In this document: piece after piece, positions 1 through 12,472 of the stretch | Layout of the letters: every line of letters begins with the position of its first letter | How positions within the stretch are numbered: position 1 is the first letter of the stretch | Assembly (NCBI RefSeq): GCF_000220395.1 | Contig: NW_004085906.1 | Span: 1-64,000, forward strand | Length of the DNA stretch: 64,000 nucleotides | From: Ichthyophthirius multifiliis | Lineage: Eukaryota > Ciliophora > Oligohymenophorea > Hymenostomatida | Direction: 5' to 3' | Program-made: the position numbers and the translations under genes | The notes under the pieces: model-generated | Seen by the model: only the letters and a program-made list of their open reading frames with translations | Database searches by the model: none | What the model was told of the DNA's origin: nothing

Positions 1-921
1 CATGAGTTAATTCATATAAAAGTATTCCCAAAGACCATATATCTACACGATGATCATGGGGAACTCTTGCCTTTATTTCAGGAGCCATATAATCTAAAGT
101 ACCACAAAATGTAATTCTTTCATCTGCTCTTTCTGCGCTTAAACCAAAATCACAAACTTTTAATATATTTTAAGAATTTAATAATAAATTTTCTGGCTTT
201 TTTTTTTTTAATAATATATATCTTAAATTATAAAAAATATGAATATTTATTTTAAACTTTTAAATCTCTATGTATTATATCATTTTTATGTAAATGATCA
301 ATAGCCAAACATGTTTAAAAAAAAAAAGCAAAAGCAGTTTTTTCTAAAAAAAATTAAGACTTTTTTAATATTTAAAATAAATTGCCTTTCTCACAATACT
401 CGAGAACTAAATATACATTTTGTTTATCCTCGAAAAAACTAAAAAGTTTACAAATATTTTAATGAATCATTTTTTTTTATAGTTTAATTTCTCTTTTTAA
501 ATTTTCAATAGAACATAATTTAAATATACTTTCTTTAGAAATCTATTATATATATTATAAAAAAGTATATATATATAAATATAAAATAATATAAATATAT
601 ATAAATATAAATAAATAAATAAATTTATATAATATATAAAATTTTATTATAAAATTAATATAAAATATATTAACTATTTTTTTTTTACACATTTAATTGC
701 AACTTTTTTACCAGAATAATTATCTATTGCAAGTTTCACGTGACTATATGCACCATGTCCTAAGTTAGATTTTTTTGATGTTATAAATTAATAGTTTTTT
801 ATATTTTTTTTGGAATTATTATTTGAAGAAGAATTCGAATTATCATCATAATATTTTTTAAAATCATTTTCAAAATTTTTATTCAAATATATTTATTTAA
901 CGCTTTCTTTTACATGTTAAT
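1..921 (-). CDS. Aurora-like serine/threonine protein kinase, 3' part cut off
   Basis: Read on the minus strand, this encodes most of a protein kinase domain. In order it shows a glycine loop (GHGAYSHVKL), the subdomain II lysine in VAIK, a helix C with KREIKL, the hinge VYLVLEYC, the catalytic loop HRDLKPEN, DFG, and the activation segment TFCGTLDYMAPE. The CGTLDY form of the activation segment is typical of Aurora kinases, which act in mitosis and on cilia. Two introns fit phase and GT..AG: 197-257 splits HRDLK from PEN, and 543-688 lies after VAIKC. The N-terminal extension is Asn/Ser-rich. The start codon is not resolved, and an upstream exon is possible. The gene runs off the left edge after subdomain IX (DIWSLGILLYEL). 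All catalytic residues seen are intact, so it should be active. Confidence 0.88.
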
Positions 922-1211
922 AACTTTATATATAAAATAATTTTAGAAATAATATATACTAATAAAATTAAATATATTTTATTATATTTGTTTTTTACTT
1001 TTCTTTGTTTATTATATATAAATATTTTCTATTCATTTTTTTTAATAGTTTGTTAAAAAAAAATTAAAATTATATACTATTAATTTAATATTAAATATTT
1101 AAATATAATAAAAAAAATATAATATTTAGTAATAAAAATTATTATTTATATAGATAAAACATTTATGTAAAAATATAATTATATATAAATATATTTATAT
1201 ATATATATATA

Positions 1212-1243
<32 letters not shown>

Positions 1244-1276
1244 AATATTATTATTAATTTTATAATATAAATAATA
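922..1276. other. Divergent intergenic spacer
   Basis: This lies between the minus-strand kinase and the plus-strand pseudokinase, so it probably holds both promoters. It is almost pure A/T, with TA runs near 1195-1245. No specific promoter motif can be named. Confidence 0.5.
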
Positions 1277-1654
1277 ATGTCATATTATCGTTCTAAAAGT
1301 ATAATTTAAAAACGTGTATTATTTTTATAAGATAATAAGATACAGCTATCTAATAGATAATATTAAAAAACTTTACCATCATTAACATAAATTTAAAATG
1401 AAGAAATATAACAATTATAAAAAAAAAAATGGAAAGAAGATATATAAACTTAATATATATAAATAAATATAATTAACAAAGAACAGAAATATATTATATA
1501 TAAAAGGTCTTAAAAAGACATCAATTATGAAGAATAGATATAATTTGAAGATTAAATATAATAAAAATAAAAAAACAATAATTATTATGACGAAATATTT
1601 AGAAAAATAGAAGAATAATTTAATATAAATGATAAAAATATTAAAAAATATGAA

Positions 1655-1691
<37 letters not shown>

Positions 1692-3625
1692 GTAATAATA
1701 ATAGTACTAATTATAATATAATAAAATTTTAAAAAAGATTATTTGATTTAAGTTAAATATCTAATGAAATAATGTAAAAAGTATTCTAAATAAATTTTAA
1801 TGAATATTCTTAAGAATTGTAAATTGAAAGAAAATAAAATATTTAATAACTTTAAGAGAAAAATAATTTATTTATATAAAACAATTTAGAAATTAAATAA
1901 ATCTAAAGCGATTTTTTAAGTTTTGATCATAAATATGAAATTAAAGAAATTTTTTCTGACAAAAGTTTTTTTTAAAATTTGCTATTTAAAAATTTATCAT
2001 TTTTCTCTTTTTAAAATATTGAAAAATTTGTTTTTTTGGAATCTTTTCAACTTTCAAATTAAAAAAATGTTGATAAAATTCTTCATATATCTACTTAATA
2101 AATTTTTAATCTTTTTCATTTCTAAATTGCTACTTGTCATTAATTAGAACTTTTTTTAAAGGAAATACGTATTTCTTCCCTTTTAAATTCTAAATATATA
2201 ATTAAGCCAATACTTATTATTATCCCCGAATAATAAGAAGATGAATAATAATTTATTTAATTAATTTAATAACCTTTTTTATTTAATTTAACTACTCTTT
2301 TATCACTTTAAAAGCTTTCTTTTGTCGAAAAAATATCATTAGTCTATAAAATAGGCCTAGCCTTAGAAGAAATGCACTCTAAAGGTATAATTCATACAAG
2401 TTTAAGTACAGAAAACATATATATAAATTACTTTTTCGACCCAATAATTGGTAATTTAAAAGATTGTATGCAAATTCGTGATGGAATTTTGATAAAAGGA
2501 AACTCATGGAATCAACGTACTAAAGATGTACGAAAAATGGGATTTTAAGAAGATATTTTTGAATTGGCGAATATAATGGAGTGTGTATTTTTAGAAGAAA
2601 AAAAGGCAAGTAAAAAAACTGATTTTTATTGTGAAATTTAAAATTTGATAAAAAAATGTTTTTTAAATGAAATAAATTCAATAAGTGAAATCGTAGTTTT
2701 TTTTAAAAAAAACTTAGATTTTTTTTAAAAAAAAAGATAAAAAAATAATTAAAATTTTCCCTTTTTTAATTAAAAATAACCAAAATAATTTTTTTTTTCA
2801 AATAAAGGGAAAATTATTTTTTTAGAAAATAATTTATATTGTTAATTTTCTTTCTTCAAAAAAGGCTTTTGTTAAATTATTAAATAAAACTCATCAATAA
2901 CTCTTTCAGTAAACTAGCCCCTTTTTTTCATATATAAATCTCTTAACTTTCCTTTAAAAACCTTCTTATATGATATAAATAACAATATAATATATTACCA
3001 TGACATAATAGAAAAAATAGCTATTTTTCCTTAAGAACTAGAACGTCCTTTTTTAGAAAAAATGCATTAAAAATTTATATAGGTAGACGATTATGTTTTA
3101 AGGAAAGATTATTAGGAAAATTAATTATAAATAATTAAAAAAAAAGCTTTTGAAATAAAATATTCCCGCTTTTAAATTGAATATAGGAATTTTTGTAAAA
3201 ATATAAGCATTATTTAAACCCCTTAATATTTAAAAGTAGATTTTTGGTAGAATTTTTTAAATATAATAATTCCAGTAGGAAACATATATAAATAAAAAGA
3301 AAGAATTCAATGCGAAAGTTAAAGATATAAATTCGAATTTTTAAATTTAAATTCATTTTTTATATTTTCACTTAATTCTAAAAATAATACATCTTTTTTA
3401 CCTATTATGTGTGTTTTTAATAATTAAGGATATCTTTAGTCTTTTTTGCCTAATAATTATACAGTAAATACTATCACTGATATTTAAATAAATGAAGGTT
3501 TTTTAGGAATTAGGACTTGTTTGGAAAAAAAATGCGTATTTTTGGGCCTTTTTTATGAAGAAAAATTTAAAGGAATTCAAATATAATAAAAAAAAAACAT
3601 TTAAGACATTGAATTTTTATTATGA
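1277..3625 (+). CDS. Kinase-like protein with degenerate catalytic loop (pseudokinase)
   Basis: This is one uninterrupted frame of 783 codons, TGA-terminated, with TAA/TAG read as Gln and no intron needed. The N-terminal third is Gln/Asn-rich, with a polyAsn run and coiled-coil-like stretches. The centre resembles a protein kinase C-lobe. LALEEMHSKGIIH leads to HTSLSTEN where HRDLKPEN is expected, then GNL stands where DFG should be, and EDIFELANIMECV fits the DxWSLG helix. The catalytic Asp, the DFG Asp and the APE motif are all missing, so phosphotransfer is not expected. The last 250 residues match no family I recognise. The start was chosen as the first in-frame ATG after an AT-only spacer. 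It might be a scaffold kinase-like protein of the SCYL or NEK type, but that is only a guess. Confidence 0.72.
1656..1690. repeat. (AAT)n microsatellite coding for polyAsn
   Basis: AAT triplets lie in frame inside the pseudokinase gene and give about 12 consecutive Asn residues. Confidence 0.8.
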
Positions 3626-3871
3626 AAATAAATAAAAAAGCCAATAATTTTTTAAAAAAACCAATTTTAAAAATAAAAACTAAAATTAAATTTATTTTTA
3701 TGGCTAAAATTATATATTTTTTTTATGGTCAAAATTTAATTATTTGCTTTTTTTATAAATTAATATAACCCTATTTTTGTTTTAAATATTAAAAAAATAA
3801 AAAATATAAATCATAATATAATATATAAAATATTAATTATATATCATATTAATAAATAAAAAATATATAAA

Positions 3872-5331
3872 ATGTCATTTTATAATAAATTTTTATTTTT
3901 CATAATATTAATAAATGAAGCTTTTTCTGCTAGAAATCTTAAAATGATTTAAATGGCTATTCGTCACGGAGCAAGATATGCAAATAATCCTTAAGTAATA
4001 AAAGATAAACCTGAATATAAATTTAATAAATAAAAACGAGGATAATTAACATCCGTTGGCATGCTTTAACACTATAATTTAGGCAATCTTATGCGTTAAG
4101 AATATATTGTTGAAAAATAATTACTATCAGACAAATATGAATTTGATAGTGTATTTGCATTTTCTTCTAATGTAAATAGAACATTGTAAAGTTTATAAAG
4201 TTTCTTATTTGGTTTATATCCTCTTAGAACTGGCTTAGCTATACCTGATAATTTAGATGCTGATTTATAATAAGCTCCATATTATTAATATGTATAATAA
4301 TAACGTTAATAAAAAACAGGTAATTTTATTTACGATAATAATTTGAAATTTGCTTTACCAGAGGGCTTTTATCCTTACGTGATATAATAAGATACTGATA
4401 ATCGTATTTATTTATATTATTTTTTTAATTTTAATTTTAAAATAATAATTATTTAAACAAAAAAAAAGATAGTATTCTTTAATTTATATGTAAACCTTCA
4501 AAAGCAAAACTCAAAGCTGAAAGTGTTAAAGAAAACACGGGAAAATTAGAAGAATTTTACAAATAATTTGAAAAATAAGTGCAAGAAATAGGTGCAAAAG
4601 TAAACATAAATTATACTTTAAATGTTTCAAACGTTTCGGCTTTTATAGACTGGGTTACGTCTTAAAGATACTTGGGTATTACCTATAATATAACCTTAGA
4701 AGAATATAAACTCTTAAATTATATAAAAACTTTATATAAAGCTATTATATATTTCACTCCTTTATAAACTAAGTTAATTTTAACTCCATATTTTAGATTC
4801 CTTTTAAAATAATTTGAATCGAAAATAAACAATTAGAATACTTATAAAATAACTATAGCATCAACTCATGATACATAACTACAACCTTTAATGGCTGTTT
4901 TCAAATTAATGAGTAATGAATGCCTTTTATCTTATAATTTATAATAAGAATCTGAAACTTGCCAATTAATGCCTATATTTGCTTCTAATTTTGTTTTCGA
5001 ATTATATGAGGATGATTAAGATAAATAGCATTATGTTAAAGTTAAATTTAACGGGAAATATATTAATATTTGCAACGGATAAGATACATGCGTTTACAAT
5101 GATTTTAAGGCATTATTAACAGAATATATATAGGAAGATTATAGCTCTTATTGTGATGATTAATGTCTGCCTCAAGATAAATAAAGTATTTTTTGGTAAA
5201 TAAGTTTTTGGATACTTTTGGCTATTATTTTGATTATTTTAGTTGTTTACTTATATAAGATTAGAAACATTTTTAGAAAAAATAGCGTTTAAGCAGAATA
5301 GATAAAGATAGAATCAAATTAATAATTATGA
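3872..5331 (+). CDS. Histidine acid phosphatase, membrane-anchored
   Basis: This is a branch-2 histidine phosphatase, which hydrolyses phosphomonoesters in lysosomal or secreted compartments. Two exons, 3872-4403 and 4469-5331, join in phase across a 65-base GT..AG intron to give 464 residues. The N-terminus is a signal peptide (hydrophobic FLFFIILI, cleaved near AFSA). The catalytic RHGARYANNP lies near residue 31 and the second-half motif STHDT near residue 309, so both catalytic His residues and the proton-donor Asp are present. Paired cysteines fit a lumenal fold. A C-terminal membrane helix (ILLAIILIILVVYL) is followed by a short basic tail. This layout matches lysosomal acid phosphatase (ACP2-like). 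Ciliates carry many paralogues, so the exact substrate is unknown. Confidence 0.93.
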
Positions 5332-5458
5332 GGAAAAAAATATAAAATATATATATATATATAAATTATATAAGTATTTAAAAAGTCAATATAATTTTAT
5401 TAAAAAAAAAAAAAAAATATCTATTAAAATTTCTTATATTTTAATTAAAATAAAAAAT

Positions 5459-7486
5459 ATGAAATCACATAATATAATATAAAATATTTATAAATCTTTT
5501 AATGTGGAAGATGTATATTTAGCCCAACTTTCATCGACTCTAACATAAAATACGCCAGAAGAAAAAGTATTAATATTTTCATATTCAAATACAATCGATA
5601 TTTATCGCATAAATGACCAAAAAAAAGAATATATAGAAAATATTACCCAAATATATTTATTTGCGGATATTCTTAAACTCTTTTTGATTAAATCATCTAC
5701 ATAATCTTCCCCGGATATTATTTTTATTCTCACAACAGATCTTTAATATCGTTTTTTCAGAATTTCATTACAGGGAGAAGTCGAAATTTTAGTCTAAGGG
5801 CAATTAGAGGATAATGAGTAAGAAAAAAACAACGAAATTTACATTTTTTTCCATTCCCAACGAACAAATAAGAAAGACATAAATTCTTCAAAAGGTATAA
5901 TTGGAATATATGCGTTTTATAAATATATAAGTGGAATTTGTTACGAAGAAAGAGAAGGCAGATTAATCGAACATCATTAAATAATTATAAAAAAGCCTAT
6001 ATAAATTGAGAATATAACAAGTATAATAAGCCTAAAGGCAGAAAATAATGAAGTTTTGGGGATTTTTTATACCAACTAAACCGAAGATTTATTTTATTAT
6101 GAACAATTTGAAATCGAAAATGAATGCAGACTATCAAATTAGAGAAAAAAAAGTCATATTTTAATAGAAAGTTAAGAAGAGATAAAATATGCGTTTTAAT
6201 TAGATGATGAAGATGGTTCAGTTTTAATTTTTTACGAAAATAAAATTGAAAAATGGAACTGTTTTTCTGATAAAAGTAAAGTCGCATAAAAAATAGGAAA
6301 TTTTGATAAAAGTATTACTAATCATTGCCATATTAAGGATTATTTATACTTTATTGCTTGTTAAGATAATTAATATTCTTCTTCTCTTTTTTTAATAAAT
6401 TTTATAGATGATAAAATTGAAGTTAAGTTTCTAGGAAAAATATCAACTCCATAAAAAATTATAAATTTATAAAATAATCATATATTGATTTGTAATAATA
6501 TATATATAATTTATATTTATTAAATATATCAAATATTTTAAAAAGCCAGTATTGATGATGATTGCTAAGTTTTTAAAATAAATAATCATTTATTTGAAAA
6601 TTCATATTTAGAAAATAAAGTTTAATTGCCTAATTTATCGTCTATTTTTCATATGCAATTATTAGAAAGTGAATTCAATTAAAGATTAGTAATAACTTCT
6701 CCTTTTAAAAGAAATTCTTTGAACATTTTCTAAAAAGGTATTAATTTAACTTGTAAAGCTGATTTTAAATTCTCATAACCTGTTAAATTTGCATAAATTT
6801 TATTCAAGAATTATCTACTTATTTCATTTAAAACTTATTTCTAAGTTCTTTTCTTAAATAAAAACTAAGGATTATTTTCTAATCTTCATACTTTTTCTAA
6901 AGGACATATTTTGGCGGCTTTTTAATTTTAAAAAATAAATGATAATATAGCTTTTATAGTAACTATTAGTGAACTTCTTTTATTTAATTTTTAAAATTTT
7001 TAAATAATTTCAACTTTTTCTCTAAACTAAATAGCAGTTTTTGCAACTAATATACCTTCCCAGAATGAAATAATTGTAAGTTTAGTAAATAATACTATAC
7101 AATCTTTTTCAATTAATGAATCTAAAAATATTATATGTAATCAAGGTTTCTAAATTTAACATAACTATTGTCTTTCTGCTTTAAGTGCTAATGATTAATA
7201 TATTGTATATTCGGAATGGATTTAAAATAATATTACAATTATAGAAATAAAAAATACACAAAAAAAATATTATATAAATTCGTTTGGAAATTCTAAAATT
7301 GTAAAAAGCCTTCTTTTTCATGAAGAAAATAAACTTTTTGCAGGATTTTCAGATGGAACTTTAATACTTTTTTATTTTGAAATCGAGAATAATAATTTAA
7401 TCATTAAACAATAAAAAATTATGATTATAGGTTACAAACCAGTAAAACTTAAATTTTTAACATCTAATAATACATAATAAATTGGT

Positions 7487-7547
<61 letters not shown>

Positions 7548-9039
7548 TTATTTATATATATATATATATAAAATTTTTACTTATTAATAATAGCCTGTAT
7601 ATCAAACGAAGTATCAGTTTTAAACCTAAAGAAAATCGTAGGATCATACGAAAGATACGAAAAGACATATTTTAATATCTAAAACATTAACCACATAGAT
7701 TAATTTGATATTGCTGGTGTCGAATATCTAATTTGGTTTAGTAAAAATTACTTAGGTATAGGATGTGTAGAATTGAACTAAAAATATCACATAACGAATT
7801 TCGGAAACAATAAATTATAATAAAACGACTAATAATCCTAAACTGAACTTGTTGATATTTGTCAAAACTATTGTGTATCAGTAAGTATAATCGAAAAAGA
7901 AGAATAAGAAGAATAATAAATTATATCTTCAATATTTTTACATTCAATAAAAAACCATGATTTATTAGATTTTAAAACCATTGAAAACGTATGTATAAAC
8001 ACACTTCTATTATTAAATTCTTTAGTTTTTATTGGAGGAGAAAATCTTAAAAACTAAAATAACAAAGAAGGTTTTTTAAGTGTTTATAAAATAGATAATG
8101 AAGGAAAATTCATTTACCTTTAAACTTTCTAATTTTCAGTACCAATACATCATATAGCTTAATTTGGTTAAAATGAAATATGTGTAATTATAGGAAACGA
8201 GAGTTTTAAAATATATCAAATTAACACAGAAAGAAACGAAAATAATTTCAATTAAAAAATAATTACTGAAATTATTTCTTAATCATCTAATCCAATTATT
8301 GCCCTAGGATTAGATTCTAATGAAAAAAATTAAGTCGTAATAGCTGATTCTACGAGAGGGGTTTACCTTTTCGAATGTTCTAAAAAAGAAAAAAAAGCGA
8401 TTGCTGTTTGTTCTTCTCCTTTTCCTGTTTTTTGCACTAATACTAAATTTCTTGGTAATGACAATATCTTCTTTTCTGATAGTAATGGTAATATTTTTAT
8501 TGTTAGATATAATGAATTTGCTGAAAATGATTTAGAAAAAATTAAACTTGCAGTCCTTGCCTATATTAATATTGGAGATACTATTACTACTTCGATTAAA
8601 AGAAAAGTTAATACCAAATAAATAAATGATAAATATATTACTAAGGATTCACTTAATTAAATTATTTTTGGTACTAAAAAAGGAGTCGTAGGTATAATTA
8701 TGTCTTTAAATGAATAGACTTTTAATGTCTTATATGATTTATAAGAATCTATCCTATTAAAACTTAAATGTCCTCTTAATTTTAGTTATTTTAAATGGAA
8801 ATAAGTTAAAGTAAGATATTATTTTTTTTATTTTTTTTTTAATATTTTTATTTTTTTAGAATGTTCCTATATCTAAATAAGAAAAAAGCACTTTTATCGA
8901 TGGCGATATTATATTTAAATTGCAAAAAATGAATCATATTTAAGTAAATGATATTCTTAATGGAATGTCTATTATTCCTAAACCTTCTATTTTCGAAATT
9001 GAATAGCTAATTGAGAACTTAGATCATTTAATGTTTTGA
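5459..9039 (+). CDS. DDB1: DNA damage-binding protein 1 (DDB1), CUL4 ligase adaptor
   Basis: This encodes a DDB1-type triple beta-propeller, the adaptor that links substrate receptors to the CUL4 ubiquitin ligase and binds UV-damaged DNA with DDB2. Exons 5459-7484, 7594-8810 and 8860-9039 join in phase and give 1140 residues, the same length as human DDB1. Diagnostic stretches are YLLISFKTYFQVLFLN in propeller B, and FGTKKGVVGIIMSL with FIDGDIIFK at the C-terminus, which align with the human GLVTSL and FIDGDLIESFL region. The first intron is packed with a TA microsatellite and the second is only 49 bases. CPSF160 and SF3B3 share the fold, but length and C-terminal motifs favour DDB1. The nearest neighbours are unrelated. 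Confidence 0.92.
7490..7543. repeat. (TA)n microsatellite in DDB1 intron 1
   Basis: A pure TA run lies inside the intron 7485-7593, with a second shorter TA run just after it. Confidence 0.9.
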
Positions 9040-9339
9040 ATTCAAAAAGAAGATTTATTATTTACTTATTTTTTAATAAAATAAATTACATATAAAATGT
9101 TTTTATTTTTTTATTTAGAAGCTTTAAATAAATTATTTAGTTTTAAATATTAAATAAATTAATTTTAAAAAAAGAAAAAAAAATTAAAATTAAAATTTTT
9201 TAATATAAGAATTAAATTTACATAAAATAAGAAATTATATAAATAATAATATAGAGGAAAAATATATATTTTTATATAAATTTTAAATAATTTAATATAA
9301 ATTATTCATATAAATTTATTAGAATTAAATTTTAAATTT
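9040..9339. other. Convergent intergenic spacer
   Basis: This lies between the stop codons of DDB1 and the Myb gene. It is A/T-only sequence and should contain both 3' ends. No terminator structure is evident. Confidence 0.5.
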
Positions 9340-10856
9340 TCATTAAATATTATTGGCTATTATTGGGTTTATATTTTCTGATAATTTAAGTTTTTTTCGA
9401 AAATTAAAAATTTTTTATTATTAATTTTAATAAAAATTCATATTTATTAAATTATTTTATTATTATTAATCATAAATTTATGACTTATAACATGAAAAAG
9501 AATTTTGTTTTCTTATTTTTTAATTTAATTAATTAAGTTATTATTAGGTATTTATTTCTGGTAAATTTTATATATCCATATTTATAAGTTTGAATTCATT
9601 ATTCGTATTATAATTATCAAAAGTTCCCATATCTACTAAATCATATAGTTTAATCTTAATATTTTTATCATTATTAATCATTTATTTATTAAAATTTTTA
9701 CTTTTTAAAAAACAAAAATATTTTTATTTTAAAAAAAATACATTTTATTTTTACATAAAAAAACGAAAGAAAGAATCAGATTATTTATTAATATTTTTTT
9801 GGCATTTTTCCGAATTCTTTTATTTTTTAAAAAAATTATTACGAAGTAAGGGTAAATTTTTTACAGGCTCTTAAATAAAAGGAGTTTTTTATTATGAGTT
9901 TTGCTCCATTCCAATATTTAAACTTTCATAAGCAGAAAGCATCTAGATGTTTATTTTTATTTTTTATATTTATTCTACTATATAAAATATAGAATTATTA
10001 TTCTATAATTAATCTTTTTAATTTTTATAAATAATATATATATATGTATTTAAAAAATATACTTTATTTTTCATAATTTTATAAGTAATTATTATAAAGA
10101 AGTTAATAGTATTAAATCCATTTTTTTAAATCTATATTTTTAAAAATAATTAAATAAAAAAATAAAAATACCATTTGATTTTTTATTTGAATTAATGTTT
10201 TTAAATTATGAATTGTTATTATATTCTTAGAATTCTTCAGAAAATAAATCTTTTATTTTATTTTAAAATAATAAAATACAAAATTTATTACCCATACTTA
10301 TTATAACATCACTTTCTGTCTATTCTCTTATATATTATTAAATATTTTTTTCTTCGTCAATATAAATTTCTTATTTTTTAAAACTCTAATTATTCAAATC
10401 AAATTTTAATTTTTTATTTTAATCTTTTTAAAGCTTAGTAAAAATTTTTTGAGCGTGAGAACGTATTTGAGATCCAGATCTAGTACCTACATGTTCTTCT
10501 ACTTTTTTCCAATTTTTTCCATATAAGCTAAGTCCTTCTATAAATCGGAGATGCTCTTCTTTTACCCATCTTCCAGTTTTAGAATTTCTATTTATATTTT
10601 AAAAAATTAAATTAAATATATTATTTAAAAAAATTCATATATTATTAATATTTTACTAATTTTTTCTTTATTTGCTTTAAAATGAATTTGTACTTGCATG
10701 AGAACTTGAACAATTTTCAGACTGTTTGGAATGAGTTTAAGCTACTTTATTTATATTTTAAGGCTCTTCTTTTATTTTACTAAAAAAAGAAGTTTTAGGT
10801 TAGAACTTATCAGATTCTTATTTTTATAAATTATTTTGATGTATTTATTAATTCAT
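9340..10856 (-). CDS. Myb/SANT protein of the SHAQKYF class
   Basis: This is a putative DNA-binding transcription factor with a single Myb/SANT repeat. Four exons (10856-10657, 10587-10172, 10131-10063, 9977-9340) join in phase across GT..AG introns of 69, 40 and 85 bases and give 440 residues. The Myb repeat starts near residue 70. It has GRWVKEEHLRFIEG, then YGKNWKKVEEHVGTRSGSQ, and closes with IRSHAQKIF. The SHAQK(Y/I)F ending of helix 3 defines the class found in plant circadian factors and in many ciliate and amoebozoan proteins. The regions on both sides are Gln/Asn/Ser-rich and low in complexity. There is a late basic segment (KNFFKKQKNSEKCQKN) but no other domain. Targets are unknown. 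Confidence 0.88.
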
Positions 10857-11227
10857 TTTATTTTTGTTTAATGTAAAAAATAAGGATTTTGTATAGAATA
10901 ATTAAATAAAAAAATAATAAATTTTTATTTATTTTAATAAGTATTTAATAATTATTATTTTTTTTATTTAATGTATATAAGTATTATTTAACTCTTTTTG
11001 TAATGTAAAGAGATTATTTTATTTATTAAATATATTAAATTCACGAATATTATTTTCATTTATTTTTTTAATATTTTTATTTTACATTAAATTAATATTT
11101 CTCCATACATTAAATAATTTTATTTTATATTTAATAATACCTGATTAGGAAATTATTATCTATGAAGATATTAAAATACTTAAATATATATTTTTTACAT
11201 AAATAGTTTTTTAATTTTTATTTGAAG

Positions 11228-11519
11228 GACAGATAAAAATAAAGAAATTGTAATTAAAGATGCTTGGGTTTTAAAATTATATAATTTGAATTGTTTAAAA
11301 GTTAAATTAAAAAAGAATATAAATATATTCTCATATTATGCTTAAAGTAAATTAAAGAATTTTTATTTTAGTTAAAAAACTGATAGTGATTTATATATTT
11401 TAGACATAATTTAAAAAAAATAAAAATAAAAATATTAGAGGATAATAATAAAAAAAAAAAATTTACAGTTTCAAAAAAAAAATAAAAAAAAAATAGAAGA
11501 GTAAGTTTAAATAAAATGA
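11228..11519 (+). CDS. Possible terminal exon of a hypothetical protein
   Basis: A TGA-terminated open frame begins about 11228 with mixed composition (KEIVIKDAWVLKLYNLN), unlike the A/T noise around it. The first exon is not resolved. An upstream open frame starting at an ATG near 11004 is a candidate, but it lies in another phase. No family is recognised. It may be a decayed gene. Confidence 0.35.
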
Positions 11520-11581
11520 TATATAAAAATATATGATAAAAAATAAAGAAGAATTTAGAAAATAAATAGTTAGCTAGAAAG

Positions 11582-11617
<36 letters not shown>

Positions 11618-11899
11618 TGTTTATATATATTTATATAAATATATATTTATTATTATAATTATATTTATAATTACATTATATAATATTATTTTCCTAATAT
11701 TAATTCTTTTTTGTTTTTTTTTTTATTTTTATAAGTTTATGCATATAAAAATTATCAATTTAAATTTTATACTAAATATTATATTTATTAATAATTTAAT
11801 CAAAAATTAATTTTTAATTGAAATCATTGTATTTAAAGTATATTTATATAATTAATTTATATTAATTAATAAAATATAAATAAAGCTATTTCTAATTTT
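11520..11899. other. Intergenic spacer with TA repeat
   Basis: This is an A/T-only region with a TA microsatellite at about 11587-11614. Nothing else is seen. Confidence 0.5.
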
Positions 11900-12415
11900 T
11901 CATAATTAAAGTTTATTATATATCCAAACACCATTAATTTAATTTCCATCAATTTAAAAGAATTTACCTGGCCCATAAATATGATCCTTTAAAAAATTGC
12001 CTTAAAATTTTTCACCATTCGATAAAAATAAAGTACCAAATCCATTTTTTTTATCTTCTAGAGATTCACCATATTATTTAACCCAAAAATCTTAAACTTA
12101 ATCAAAGTCTTTAAAATTAAAAGGTTTTTATATTAGGGAAGGATTTTCATTATATTAAACTCCAAATCCTTCAAATTTATCATTTATCCGATTTCCCTCA
12201 TAAGCGATTCTACCACTACTATATTTAAGTACACCCCTTCCATGCATTTTATTTTAGTACCATTCACCATCATATATTCCGCCATCTTAATAATAGAATT
12301 TTCCATAACATTATATCATAAAATTAACTTTTTTTCCCTCATAACAATATCCATTCTAATATTTTTCAATAACAATTTGTATATTATCTAAACTATTAAA
12401 TAAATTATTATTAGA

Positions 12416-12472
<57 letters not shown>

